From Bradyrhizobium sp. AZCC 2262 (GTDB lineage Bacteria > Pseudomonadota > Alphaproteobacteria > Rhizobiales > Xanthobacteraceae): DNA of 64,000 nt. Shown one piece after another: positions 44,352 to 53,362 of the stretch (the stretch's first letter is position 1; every line of letters starts with the position of its first letter). The stretch covers positions 8,742,001 through 8,806,000 of the forward strand of contig NZ_JAZHRT010000001.1 of NCBI RefSeq assembly GCF_036924535.1, written 5' to 3'. The translations under genes and the position numbers were made by a program. Below the pieces are notes generated by a model. That model did not search any database, was not told where the DNA came from, and saw nothing but the letters and a program-made list of their open reading frames with translations.

Positions 44352-46580
44352 ATGAAGCGACTACGGGCCTTACCGAGGTGGTTCAAGCGGCGCATCGGCT
44401 ATGCCCGGATGCTGTGCCTTGCGCTGCTGATCGGGTTCGCCGCCCTTCGTGCCGCCGATCCGGCTCCCGTCGAGGAAATTCGGGTCAGGACCTTCGATTT
44501 TTTCCAGCGCATCGATCCCCGCCAGAAGACCGCAAGGCCGGTGACGATCGTCGATATCGACGACAAGAGCCTGGAAAAGTTCGGCCAGTGGCCGTGGCCG
44601 CGGACGCGGATCGCCGATCTCATTACCGAGCTGACCAGGTTGGGCGCCGTCGTGATTGCATTCGACGCGGTGTTTTCGGAGCCGGACCGGCTCAATCCCG
44701 CTGATGCAGCCGATACGTTCCGGAATCTCGATGAGGACACCCGCGCCAAATTACGCGCGCTGCCGAGCAACGACGAGATTTTTGCCGAAGCCATTCGGAA
44801 GTCGCGCGTAGTGCTTGGTGAATCGGGGGCCGCGGAAGAGCTGGCCGCGCTCGACAAGACGCTACCGGTGACCGGACTGGCGATGCTGGGCGAGGAACCG
44901 CAACGCTTCATGTTTGAATTCCCGGGCCTGCTGCGCAACACCAGGGTGCTGGAACATGCCGCGGCCGGGCGCGGCCTGTTCACAATCAAGCCCGAGCGTG
45001 ACGGCATCGTGCGGCGCGTGCCGATGATCATGTTGGCGCAGGGCCAGGCCATGCCCTCGCTGAGTTTCGAGATGCTTCGGGTCGCCACCGGTTCGGGTAC
45101 GATCCTGATCAAATCCGAAAAAACTGGCATCAAGAGCCTCCGCATCCAGGGCTTTGAGCTTCCGACCGACCGCAATGGCCAGCTTTGGGTTCGCTACGCC
45201 CGTCAAGACTCTTCTCTCTACGTTCCGGTGATGAACGTGCTGGAAAAGACCGTTGCGCCCGAAATGATCGCGGGCAAGCTGGTCCTGATCGGCACCTCGG
45301 CCGTCGGTCTCAACGACATCAAGACCACGCCGGTTTCGCAGAACATGCCGGGCGTGGAAATCCACGCCCAGATTCTGGAAAGCGCATTGACCGGCGACGT
45401 GATCTCGCAGCCGATCTACGGCCTTGCCGTCGAATTGGTGAGCGCGCTGCTGTTCGGGCTGCTGGTGATCGCGTTTGCGCCCCTGTTCGGGCCGGTCACG
45501 CTGGTCGCCCTTGGCGCGGCGTTCGCAAGCATGCTGGTTGGCATGTCAGTGTATTTCTACACGCACAACCGTTTGCTGATCGATTTCACCTATCCCCTGA
45601 TGTCGACCACGGCGATCTACCTTGCGCTGATCTTTTCCAGCTTCGTGCGCGAGCAGGCGCAGCGCCGTCAGATTCGCTCGGCCTTCGGCCAGTATCTGTC
45701 GCCGGCGCTGGTCGAGCAGCTCGCGCAGTCGCCGGAAAAGCTGGTGCTCGGCGGCGAGGAGCGCGAGATGACCATCATGTTCTCCGACATGCGCGGCTTC
45801 ACCTCGATCTCGGAAACCTACAAGAACGACCCGCAGGGCCTGACCGCGCTGATGAACCGTTTCCTCACCCCGCTGACCAACGCCATCCTCAGCCGCAAGG
45901 GCACCATCGACAAATATATGGGCGACGCCATCATGGCGTTCTGGAACGCGCCGCTCGACGACAAGGATCATGAGCTCAATGCCTGCGAGGCGGCGCTCGA
46001 CATGCTGGAGCGCGTCGACGAGCTCAACCAGGCGCGCGAGCAGGAGGCAAGGGAAGAAGGGCGTCCGTTCATTCCGCTCAATGTCGGCGTCGGCCTCAAT
46101 ACCGGCATCTGCGTGGTCGGCAACATGGGCTCCGATCAGCGCTTCGACTATTCGGTGTTCGGCGACAGCGTCAATCTGGCCTCGCGCCTCGAAGGCCAGT
46201 CCAAGGAATACGGATTTCCCATCATTGTCGGCTCCAAGACCGCGCTGACGGTCAAGGACCGCTTCGCGATCCTCGAACTCGACTTCATCATGGTGAAGGG
46301 CAAGAAGGAGCCCGAGGTGATCTACGCCATCGCCGGCCGCGAGGACACCGCGCAATCCGGCCGCTTCCAGCGCCTGCGCAACCTGACGATCGAGATGCTC
46401 TCCTGCTATCGCAACCGCGACTGGGAAGGCGCACTCGCGGCGATCGAACGCGGCCGCAACACCGACGAGGCGAATTCGCTGGAGCTGCTTTACAATCTCT
46501 ACGAAGCCCGCATCCGCGGCTACCTCGAAAACCCGCCGCCGCAAGACTGGAACGGCGCCTTCGCGCTGCTGACGAAGTAA
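44352..46580 (+). CDS. CHASE2-domain adenylate cyclase
   Basis: A 742-residue membrane protein. One N-terminal membrane helix (RMLCLALLIGFAALRA) leads into a periplasmic CHASE2 sensor (IVDIDDKSLEKFGQWPWPRT, VVIAFDAVFSEPDR, about residues 40-340). Three further helices follow at about 365-440. The class III cyclase domain starts near 470: MTIMFSDMRGFTS and MGDAIMAF supply the metal aspartates, DKYMGD the purine-selecting lysine, and VFGDSVNLASRLE the transition-state Asn and Arg. Lysine with serine at the second selecting position is compatible with ATP. It lies 92 bases after the adhesin gene and senses an unknown periplasmic signal. Confidence 0.92.
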   Translation: MKRLRALPRWFKRRIGYARMLCLALLIGFAALRAADPAPVEEIRVRTFDFFQRIDPRQKTARPVTIVDIDDKSLEKFGQWPWPRTRIADLITELTRLGAVVIAFDAVFSEPDRLNPADAADTFRNLDEDTRAKLRALPSNDEIFAEAIRKSRVVLGESGAAEELAALDKTLPVTGLAMLGEEPQRFMFEFPGLLRNTRVLEHAAAGRGLFTIKPERDGIVRRVPMIMLAQGQAMPSLSFEMLRVATGSGTILIKSEKTGIKSLRIQGFELPTDRNGQLWVRYARQDSSLYVPVMNVLEKTVAPEMIAGKLVLIGTSAVGLNDIKTTPVSQNMPGVEIHAQILESALTGDVISQPIYGLAVELVSALLFGLLVIAFAPLFGPVTLVALGAAFASMLVGMSVYFYTHNRLLIDFTYPLMSTTAIYLALIFSSFVREQAQRRQIRSAFGQYLSPALVEQLAQSPEKLVLGGEEREMTIMFSDMRGFTSISETYKNDPQGLTALMNRFLTPLTNAILSRKGTIDKYMGDAIMAFWNAPLDDKDHELNACEAALDMLERVDELNQAREQEAREEGRPFIPLNVGVGLNTGICVVGNMGSDQRFDYSVFGDSVNLASRLEGQSKEYGFPIIVGSKTALTVKDRFAILELDFIMVKGKKEPEVIYAIAGREDTAQSGRFQRLRNLTIEMLSCYRNRDWEGALAAIERGRNTDEANSLELLYNLYEARIRGYLENPPPQDWNGAFALLTK

Positions 46581-46587
46581 GAAGAAC

Positions 46588-46670
46588 GCAGGATGGGTGG
46601 AGCGAAAGCGATACCCATCCAATCCCTGCGCCGAAGCGCGATGGGTTTCGCTCCGCTCGTCCCATCCTGC
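46588..46670. repeat. palindromic repeat (GCAGGATGGGTGGAGCG family)
   Basis: The left arm GCAGGATGGGTGGAGCGAAA faces TTTCGCTCCGCTCGTCCCAT plus CCTGC on the right, and the inner ACCCATC / GATGGGT also pair. A shorter relative is at 9959-10022. It lies between two convergent genes, just after the cyclase stop codon. Confidence 0.7.
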
Positions 46671-46752
46671 CGGCTCCCCGTTGTTATAAGCCGCCGGTCA
46701 CGCTTCGCTTGCCCGGGACGACAGCGGATATTGCGAGACCACCAACCGCCGA

Positions 46753-47403
46753 CTACTCCGACGACAGGCGGACCATCTGGCGTCCGCCATTCATTTCCTT
46801 GAGGCTGTTGACGTAGTTCTCGGGACGCTGCCAGCGGAGAGGCACTTTCAGTCCCATAAAACTTGCGATGCTACCGATAAACGCCGTGCAATTGGATGTT
46901 TCCGCGTTCCAGACCGGTGAACTCGCCTGCAACTCCTTGATGTAGGCGAACACCCTTTTTGCGTCCGGCTCACTCAGGTAAACCCGGTAGCTCGCGGTCA
47001 GGTACTCCGGATCAAGATCGCCATAGCTTGCTCCGGTCTCGGACGGGACCCACGTCAAATGCCCCAGCACGTAGGTAAAGGTCTCTCCCGCAGGCGTTAG
47101 ACCCGCGACCTCAACGGCTCGCTCGCTCGTCTTCCCGTACCAGACGAAAGCATGTCCCCAGCTCGCCGCCGTCCTGGCTCTGAAATCGACGTAGTACGGC
47201 CCCTTGGCTGTACCCAGCTTTCGAGCCGCCTGTACCGTCGGTCTTGGCTGGGTGGGCGCGTCACCAGACACAAGCGCATTCGCGTCAGCTAAGCGCCTGC
47301 GTGCCTCGTGTGCAGAAGCTGATGGGATTGTGCCTGGGAGCGAAGCTGCGAGTGTGAGTCCCGCAAGCAACCATGGTCCCAGTCTGTTAGGTCGGCTTGC
47401 CAC
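46753..47403 (-). CDS. exported protein with papain-like His/Cys motifs, function unknown
   Basis: GTG at 47403 is chosen because GAGGGGG stands six bases upstream; a TTG five codons earlier is possible. The 216-residue protein has a signal peptide (RLGPWLLAGLTLAASLPGTI ending ASAHE). The mature part contains TAASWGHAFVWYG and, later, NAETSNCTAFIGSIASFMGL. The histidine after the first strand and the cysteine at the start of a helix recall circularly permuted papain-like or LPXTG-independent acyl-transfer folds (as in DUF4105/Lnb-like proteins), but the match is loose. No informative neighbours. Confidence 0.7.
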   Translation of the reverse strand: MASRPNRLGPWLLAGLTLAASLPGTIPSASAHEARRRLADANALVSGDAPTQPRPTVQAARKLGTAKGPYYVDFRARTAASWGHAFVWYGKTSERAVEVAGLTPAGETFTYVLGHLTWVPSETGASYGDLDPEYLTASYRVYLSEPDAKRVFAYIKELQASSPVWNAETSNCTAFIGSIASFMGLKVPLRWQRPENYVNSLKEMNGGRQMVRLSSE

Positions 47404-47467
47404 GCTTCGCCCCCTCAACCGTCGACGACAAAGGCAGGTTTAACGACCCCTCGGTCAATGCCGTGCG

Positions 47468-47653
47468 CTAGTAGCGCGACACGACGGGCCCTGGCGCCTT
47501 GCCGATTGGGCTTTTCCCGATCGGGGTCTTGCCGATCGGCATCTTGCCTACGGGCGCTTGCTGATAGACGGGCTGTCGGCGTGGAATGTCGGCAGCGCTG
47601 GCGGCAGTCACCACGGCAAGCGTTGCACCTACTACAATCGCAATCTTGATCAA
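47468..47653 (-). CDS. small exported protein with PIGK repeats (61 aa)
   Basis: A TTG at 47653 follows GGGGAACTGCC, a good RBS. The product has a Sec signal (LIKIAIVVGATLAVVTAASA-A) and a mature part of about 40 residues made of near-perfect repeats: PVGK, MPIGK, TPIGK, SPIGK, APG. Similar short exported proteins with PIGK repeats occur in Bradyrhizobium, which supports the call despite the unusual start codon. Role unknown; the regular Lys and Pro spacing suggests an extended, cationic periplasmic or wall-associated peptide. Confidence 0.65.
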   Translation of the reverse strand: MIKIAIVVGATLAVVTAASAADIPRRQPVYQQAPVGKMPIGKTPIGKSPIGKAPGPVVSRY

Positions 47654-47831
47654 GGCAGTTCCCCATGACGTTGGACGAAACAAGGCATGCCTGCAGAGCG
47701 CTGCCCGGCAGGCATGCCGTGCACATGATCGTCGGAATACGACGACAGTACGGCGGACACGTTCGGCGAACATGACTGCTGTGCGGCAATTGTGAGACGG
47801 GCAAAATTCTCGAGCCTTATTCGTGCCCCTT

Positions 47832-49445
47832 TCACTCCAGCCCGATCTGCGTCAGATCCTGGAACCAGTGCTGCGCCTGCACGAACTTCTTCACCTTCGG
47901 CGACAGCGCATGCGGGTTGGTGTCGTGCACCACCCAGACCAGCGTGGCATCGTCGACGATCAGCGCATGCGCCTGCGCCAATAGCTCATCCTGCTTCGCC
48001 GTATCAAAGGTCTGCTTGGCCTCGTCGATCAGCGCGTCGACCTTCGGGTTCTTATAGCCGCCCCAGTTGACGCCGACCGGCGCGATCTGACCGGAGTGGA
48101 AGAATCGCACGATGGCATAGAGCGGATCTGACGTGACATAGGCGATGTTGTTGGAGGTGATGCCCGCGTTCATCTCGTCGGCCGCGCCCTTGCGCCACGC
48201 GGTATAGAGAGTCTCGAGTTCGACCACCTTGAAGTCGATCTCGATGCCGATTTCCTTGAAACTCTGCTGCAGGAATTCGTTCATCGGCAGCGACAGCATC
48301 TGCCCGGTGCCGCCTTGCGCGATGACGAAGGTCGTCTTCAACGGCTTCTCCTTCGAATAGCCGGCCTCCTGCACCAGCTTCTTCGCCGCCGCGACATCGT
48401 ATTTGAGCTCAAAGGACGGCTTGCCGAACCAAGGGCTCGACGGGTCGACCTGGCCCTTGGCGGGTTTTGCGAGGCCGTTCATCAGCCCGACCACACCGTC
48501 GCGGTCGATCGCGAGATTGAGCGCCTTGCGCAGGCGGATGTCGGTCCAGGGCGAACCCGGCAAAACGCTCAAATGATAATTCCAGACATGCGGCGTGACG
48601 TTGTCGACGATCTTCATGCCGGCGGATTTGAGCTGCGGCACGGCATCCGGCGCCGGCGTCTCGATCAGATCGACCTGGCCCGCCAGCAGCGCATTGGTGC
48701 GCGTCAGCGCCTCCGGCATCGGGATCAGCACGATCTTGTCGGCCTTCGGAATTCGCTTGCTGTCCCAATAGTCGGCGTTCCTGGTCAACTCGGCGAGTTC
48801 GCGCGGAACGAGTTTTGTGAGTTTGAACGGCCCGGTGCCGGAGGGCTGGCTGGCGAACTTGTCCCAGTCCTTGCCAAGCTTTTCATATTGCGCGGGGCTG
48901 GACACCAGAAACCAGAGCATCTGATACGGGAAGAAGGAATCCACGGTCTTGGTGGTGATCTCGACCGTGTCATCGTCGATCTTGGCGTAGCTCGCGACCG
49001 AGGGGAGGCGGGTTTTCACCTGCGCGCTCTGCCGCTTGTCGAACTGCGGTGCCTTATCGTTGAGCACCTTGTCCAGATTCCAGATCACGGCGTCGGCGTT
49101 GAATTCGCTGCCGTCGTGAAACTTGACGCCCTTGCGCAAGGCAAAGCGCCATTTCTTCTTGTCGGTGTCGTCGACTTTCCATTCGGTGGCGAGCCCCGGC
49201 ACCAGTTTGCCGGGCCGGTCGGACACGTCCATCTCCCAGGCGACCAGCGGGTCGTAGATCGTGTAGGCCGAGAACTGGTAGGCGCCGGCGCCGCGGTCGG
49301 GCTGGCCAGTGGTCAGCGGAATGTCCGCCATCGAAATGCCGTAGCGCACAACGGTCTCGGCCTGCGCCGAAATCGTGGGCAAGCCAAGAGACAATCCGAG
49401 GGCCATTGCCGCGGCAGCAAGAAGCATCGAATTTCGGGTGCGCAT
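47832..49445 (-). CDS. ABC transporter substrate-binding protein, family 5 (peptide/amide type)
   Basis: A 537-residue periplasmic receptor with signal peptide (MLLAAAAMALGLSLGLPTIS ending AQAET). Family-5 marks: LVPGLATEWKVDDTDKKKWR, FALRKGVKFHDGSEFNADAV, DIRLRKALNLAIDRDGVV and a GTGPFKLTKLVPRE segment. It is a paralogue of the receptor encoded divergently at 49643: both share an MADIPLT/AADIPRT-like start of the mature protein and the same C-terminal SPKVKKFV/SPKVKGFV block. It has no permease of its own nearby and may share the transporter at 51514-57025. RBS GAAGGAGC. Confidence 0.9.
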   Translation of the reverse strand: MRTRNSMLLAAAAMALGLSLGLPTISAQAETVVRYGISMADIPLTTGQPDRGAGAYQFSAYTIYDPLVAWEMDVSDRPGKLVPGLATEWKVDDTDKKKWRFALRKGVKFHDGSEFNADAVIWNLDKVLNDKAPQFDKRQSAQVKTRLPSVASYAKIDDDTVEITTKTVDSFFPYQMLWFLVSSPAQYEKLGKDWDKFASQPSGTGPFKLTKLVPRELAELTRNADYWDSKRIPKADKIVLIPMPEALTRTNALLAGQVDLIETPAPDAVPQLKSAGMKIVDNVTPHVWNYHLSVLPGSPWTDIRLRKALNLAIDRDGVVGLMNGLAKPAKGQVDPSSPWFGKPSFELKYDVAAAKKLVQEAGYSKEKPLKTTFVIAQGGTGQMLSLPMNEFLQQSFKEIGIEIDFKVVELETLYTAWRKGAADEMNAGITSNNIAYVTSDPLYAIVRFFHSGQIAPVGVNWGGYKNPKVDALIDEAKQTFDTAKQDELLAQAHALIVDDATLVWVVHDTNPHALSPKVKKFVQAQHWFQDLTQIGLE

Positions 49446-49576
49446 GAATTAAGCTCCTTCGGCGGGGTTTGGAGCTGAAAAATGCAAGCTTGATGCCAGA
49501 TGTAGCATAGAAGGCGCGGTTGTATGCGCAATCACCGGAAGTTGTGCGGCTATTGGCCCCTAGCGAAGTGCCTTCC

Positions 49577-49594
49577 TTGGCACAGGCGTTGCAT
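49577..49594 (+). promoter_or_regulatory. sigma-54 (RpoN) -24/-12 promoter
   Basis: TTGGCACAGGCGTTGCAT fits the consensus TGGCAC-N5-TTGCW: the GG at 49579-49580 and the GC at 49591-49592 lie exactly 12 bases apart. It faces the receptor gene at 49643; transcription would start near 49604. A half-palindrome GCGCAA (49526-49531) / TTGTGC (49542-49547) upstream might be an activator site, but it is not a clear NtrC box. Confidence 0.8.
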
Positions 49595-49642
49595 ACCTTT
49601 GCATAAGAATTAGTCACCCAAGTTGAGAAGGAATTGCTGCAG

Positions 49643-51301
49643 ATGCGTAACGACAAACCGAAGAAGGCGGCCACCGCATGGCTGCTGGCGACCGCGCTGG
49701 TAGTAGGACTGCCGCAGGTTGCGAGCGCCGAAACGGTGCTGCGGATCGGCATGACCGCGGCCGATATACCGCGCACCCTCGGCCAGCCCGATCAGGGCTT
49801 TGAGGGCAACCGCTTCACCGGCCTGACCATGTACGACGCGCTGACGATGTGGGACCTGACGTCGGCCGACAAGGCGAGCATCATGATCCCCGGGCTCGCG
49901 ACCGAATGGAAGGTCGACGAGGCCGACAAGAAGAAGTGGACGTTCAAGCTGCGTCCCGGCGTCACCTTCCACGACGGTTCGCCGTTCAATGCCGACGCCG
50001 TGGTCTGGAATGTCGAAAAAGTGCTGAAGCAGGACGCGCCGCATTTCGACGCCAGCCAGGTTGGCGTCACCGCCTCGCGCATGCCGACATTGGCCTCGGC
50101 GCGCAAGATCGACGACATGACGGTGGAATTGACCACCAAGGAGCCGGACAGCTTTCTGCCGATCAACCTGACCAACCTGTTCATCGCCAGCCCTTCGAAG
50201 TGGCAGGCGTTTTACGACAAGGCTGAAGGCGCCGACGCCAAGGCAAAATCGCAGGCCGCCTGGGCGGCGTTCGCCAAGGACGCCTCGGGCACCGGCCCTT
50301 GGAAAATGTCGCAGTTCACGCCGCGCGAGCGGCTCGAGCTGGTCAAGAACGAGGGCTATTGGGACAAGGCGCGCGTGCCCAAGGTCGACAAGATGGTGCT
50401 GCTGCCGATGCCGGAGGCCAACGCCCGCACCGCCGCTCTGCTCTCAGGCCAGGTCGACTGGGTCGAGGCACCGGCGCCGGATGCGGTCAAGGAAATCAAG
50501 CAGCGCGGCTTCACGATTACGTCCAATGAGGAGCCGCATGTCTGGCCGTGGCAGTTTTCGCGGATCGAAGGCTCGCCCTGGAACGACATCCGCGTCCGCA
50601 AGGCCGCCAATCTCTGCGTCGATCGCGAGGGCCTGCGCGACGGCTTGCTGGCCGGCCTGATGGTGCCGGCGACCGGCACCTTCGAGCCCGGCCATCCCTG
50701 GCGCGGCAAGCCAACGTTTGAGATCAAGTATGACCTGAAGGCCGCGCAGAAGCTGATGCAGGAAGCAGGATACGGTCCGAGCAAGAAGCTGACGGTGAAG
50801 ACCCAGACCTCGGCCTCCGGATCGGGCCAGATGCTGCCGCTGCCGATGAACGAATATCTGCAGCAGGCGCTGGCGGAATGCTACTTCGACGTCCAGCTCG
50901 ACGTCATCGAGTGGAACACGCTGTTCACCAACTGGCGGCGCGGCGCTAAGGATCCCACCGCCAACGGCGCCAACGCCACCAACGTGACCTATGCGGCGAT
51001 GGATCCGTTCTTTGCTCTGGTGCGCTTCCTGCAATCGTCGATGGCGCCGCCAACGTCGAATAATTGGGGTTACATCAACAACCCCAAATTCGACGAGCTG
51101 GTGACCAAGGCGCGCCAGACCTTCGACCCCGCCGCGCGTGACGCCGCGCTCGCCGAACTGCACGCGGCCTCGGTGGACGATGCGGCGTTCCTCTACGTCG
51201 CCCACGACGTCGCGCCGCGCGCGATGAGCCCGAAGGTCAAGGGCTTCGTGCAGCCGAAGAGCTGGTTCGTCGACTTCTCGCCGGTGTCGATGGCGCCGTA
51301 A
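49643..51301 (+). CDS. ABC transporter substrate-binding protein, family 5, of the amide-uptake operon
   Basis: The ATG at 49643 (MRNDKPKKAATAWLLATALV) follows GAGAAGGA; a TTG three codons upstream sits too close to that RBS. The 552-residue receptor has a signal peptide ending VASAE and the family-5 marks GLATEWKVDEADKKKWTFKL, FHDGSPFNADAVVWN and DIRVRKAANLCVDREG. It is the first gene after a sigma-54 promoter and precedes two permeases, two ATPases and an amidase pair on the same strand. It likely captures a peptide-like or amide-bearing compound that serves as nitrogen source. Confidence 0.92.
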   Translation: MRNDKPKKAATAWLLATALVVGLPQVASAETVLRIGMTAADIPRTLGQPDQGFEGNRFTGLTMYDALTMWDLTSADKASIMIPGLATEWKVDEADKKKWTFKLRPGVTFHDGSPFNADAVVWNVEKVLKQDAPHFDASQVGVTASRMPTLASARKIDDMTVELTTKEPDSFLPINLTNLFIASPSKWQAFYDKAEGADAKAKSQAAWAAFAKDASGTGPWKMSQFTPRERLELVKNEGYWDKARVPKVDKMVLLPMPEANARTAALLSGQVDWVEAPAPDAVKEIKQRGFTITSNEEPHVWPWQFSRIEGSPWNDIRVRKAANLCVDREGLRDGLLAGLMVPATGTFEPGHPWRGKPTFEIKYDLKAAQKLMQEAGYGPSKKLTVKTQTSASGSGQMLPLPMNEYLQQALAECYFDVQLDVIEWNTLFTNWRRGAKDPTANGANATNVTYAAMDPFFALVRFLQSSMAPPTSNNWGYINNPKFDELVTKARQTFDPAARDAALAELHAASVDDAAFLYVAHDVAPRAMSPKVKGFVQPKSWFVDFSPVSMAP

Positions 51302-51318
51302 TATCGGCTTCGCGCTCG

Positions 51319-51498
51319 CTTCCCCTCTCCCCTTGTGGAAGAGGGTGGATCGAATGAGCGAAGCTCATTCGAGACGGGTGAGGGGTTCTCTCCGCGGATA
51401 CGCGCCCCTCATTCGAAATGCTTGCGTCCGCGGACAGAGACCCCTCATCCGGCGCGCATGAATGCGCGCCACCTTCTCCCACAAGGGGAGAAGGGAAG
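51319..51498. repeat. long palindromic repeat (CTTCCCCTCTCCCCTTGTGG family)
   Basis: The outer arms CTTCCCCTCTCCCCTTGTGG and CCACAAGGGGAGAAGGGAAG are almost perfectly complementary. Inside lie AATGAGCGAAGCTCATT, GGGTGAGGGGT / ACCCCTCATC and GGCGCGCATGAATGCGCGCC. This is a well-known kind of rhizobial intergenic repeat. It interrupts the operon between the receptor and the first permease, so it could cut expression of the downstream genes or process the transcript. Confidence 0.8.
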
Positions 51499-51513
51499 AA
51501 GAAAAAGTGACCC

Positions 51514-52467
51514 GTGTTTGCTTACATCGCCCGACGCATCGTCTACGTCATCCCGATCGTGATCAGCGTCGCACTGGTATGCTTCCTGCTCGTGCACATC
51601 ACGCCCGGCGATCCGCTGGTCGCGGTGCTGCCGGCGGATGCGTCGCAGGAGCTCGCCGCGCAACTGCGCACCGCCTACGGCTTTGACCGTCCGCTGCCGG
51701 TCCAGTTCGGGCTCTGGCTGTGGCGCGCGCTCCATGGCGATCTCGGCAATTCGATCGCGACCGGCCGCCCGGTGCTGTCGGAAGTGCTGCGTGCCGTCAG
51801 CAACACCGTCACGCTCGCCATCGCCGCGGCGCTGATCGGCTTCACGCTCGGGCTGCTGTTCGGCCTGATCGCCGGCTATTTCCGCGACACCTGGATCGAC
51901 AAGGTCGCGACCTCGATCGCGATTGCCGGCGTCTCGGTGCCGCATTACTGGCTCGGCATGGTGATGGTCATCATCTTCTCGGTGCAGCTCAACTGGCTGC
52001 CCGCGGTCGGCGCCGGTCCCAGCGGTTCCGGCTCGTGGGGCTGGGATTGGGAGCACATGAAATATCTCATCCTGCCGGCGATCACGACCTCGGTGATTCC
52101 GATGGGCATTGTCACCCGCACGGTGCGCGCGCTCACCGGCGACATCCTCTCGCAGGACTTTGTTGAAGCGCTGCGTGCCAAGGGCTTGCGCGAACTCGAC
52201 GTGTTCAAGCATGTCATCAAGAACGCCGCGCCGACGGCGCTCGCCGTAATGGGCCTGCAACTGGGCTACATGCTCGGCGGCTCGATCCTGATCGAGACCG
52301 TGTTCTCCTGGCCCGGCTCGGGATTGTTGCTCAATTCCGCGATCTTCCAGCGCGACCTGCCGCTGCTGCAGGGCACGATTTTGGTGCTCGCGCTGTTCTT
52401 CGTGGCCCTCAATCTGCTGGTCGATATCGCGCAGGCCGCGATCGATCCGCGCATCAAGCGGGGCTGA
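51514..52467 (+). CDS. dipeptide-type ABC transporter permease (DppB-like)
   Basis: GTG start at 51514. A 317-residue inner-membrane permease that opens MFAYIARRIVYVIPIVISVA and contains the DppB hallmarks VHITPGDPLVAVLPADAS, PHYWLGMVMVIIFSV and the EAA loop DFVEALRAKGLRELDVFKHV, followed by ETVFSWPGSGLLLNSAIFQR. First permease of the peptide/amide importer. It follows the intra-operon repeat closely; four bases separate it from the next permease gene. Confidence 0.92.
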   Translation: MFAYIARRIVYVIPIVISVALVCFLLVHITPGDPLVAVLPADASQELAAQLRTAYGFDRPLPVQFGLWLWRALHGDLGNSIATGRPVLSEVLRAVSNTVTLAIAAALIGFTLGLLFGLIAGYFRDTWIDKVATSIAIAGVSVPHYWLGMVMVIIFSVQLNWLPAVGAGPSGSGSWGWDWEHMKYLILPAITTSVIPMGIVTRTVRALTGDILSQDFVEALRAKGLRELDVFKHVIKNAAPTALAVMGLQLGYMLGGSILIETVFSWPGSGLLLNSAIFQRDLPLLQGTILVLALFFVALNLLVDIAQAAIDPRIKRG

Positions 52468-52470
52468 TTC

Positions 52471-53358
52471 ATGACCGTGATGTCGGATACCGCCCTGCAA
52501 GCCGCGCCCGCCACCAAGGCGCGCGGCTATTGGGCCACCGTCGGCCGCCGCATTTCACGCGACAAGGTCAGCATGGTCTGCGCGTTCGTGCTGGTGCTGA
52601 TCTTTCTCTCCGCGCTGCTCGCGCCGTGGCTCGGCCTTGCCGATCCCTACCAGGGCTCGATGATCCGCAGGCTTCGCCACATCGGCACGCCGAATTATCC
52701 GCTCGGTACCGACGAACTCGGCCGAGACATGCTGGCGCGGCTGATCTATGGCGGCCGGCTGTCGCTGATCATCGGCATTTTGCCTGTGATCCTCGCCTTC
52801 ATGATCGGCACCTCGCTCGGGCTGATCGCCGGCTATGTCGGCGGCAGGCTCAACACCGCGATCATGCGCACGATCGACGTGTTCTACGCCTTTCCGTCGG
52901 TGCTGCTGGCGATTGCGATCTCGGGCGCGCTGGGGGCGGGCATCGTCAACTCCATCGTTTCGCTGACGATCGTGTTCGTGCCGCAGATCACCCGCGTCGC
53001 CGAAAGCGTCACCACAGGCGTGCGCAACATGGATTTCGTCGAGGCCGCGCGTGCTTCCGGCGCCGGGCCGTTCACCATCATGCGCGTCCACATGCTGGGC
53101 AACGTGCTGGGGCCGATCTTCGTCTACGCCACGGGTCTGATCTCGGTGTCGATGATCCTCGCCGCCGGACTTTCATTCCTCGGCCTCGGGACGAAGCCGC
53201 CGGAGCCGGAATGGGGGTTGATGCTGAACACGCTGCGCACCGCGATCTATGTCAATCCATGGGTGGCGGCGCTGCCGGGCGTCATGATCTTCGCGGTATC
53301 GATCTGCTTCAATTTGCTCAGCGACGGCATGCGCAGCGCCATGGACATCAGGAACTGA
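52471..53358 (+). CDS. dipeptide-type ABC transporter permease (DppC-like)
   Basis: A 295-residue membrane protein, second permease of the importer. DppC marks: [40 protein letters not shown] and the EAA loop [20 protein letters not shown], then [22 protein letters not shown] at 52471 or the one three codons later (MSDTALQ); the first is annotated because it directly follows the upstream gene. Five bases before the ATPase gene. Confidence 0.92.
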   Translation: MTVMSDTALQAAPATKARGYWATVGRRISRDKVSMVCAFVLVLIFLSALLAPWLGLADPYQGSMIRRLRHIGTPNYPLGTDELGRDMLARLIYGGRLSLIIGILPVILAFMIGTSLGLIAGYVGGRLNTAIMRTIDVFYAFPSVLLAIAISGALGAGIVNSIVSLTIVFVPQITRVAESVTTGVRNMDFVEAARASGAGPFTIMRVHMLGNVLGPIFVYATGLISVSMILAAGLSFLGLGTKPPEPEWGLMLNTLRTAIYVNPWVAALPGVMIFAVSICFNLLSDGMRSAMDIRN

Positions 53359-53362
53359 CGCG

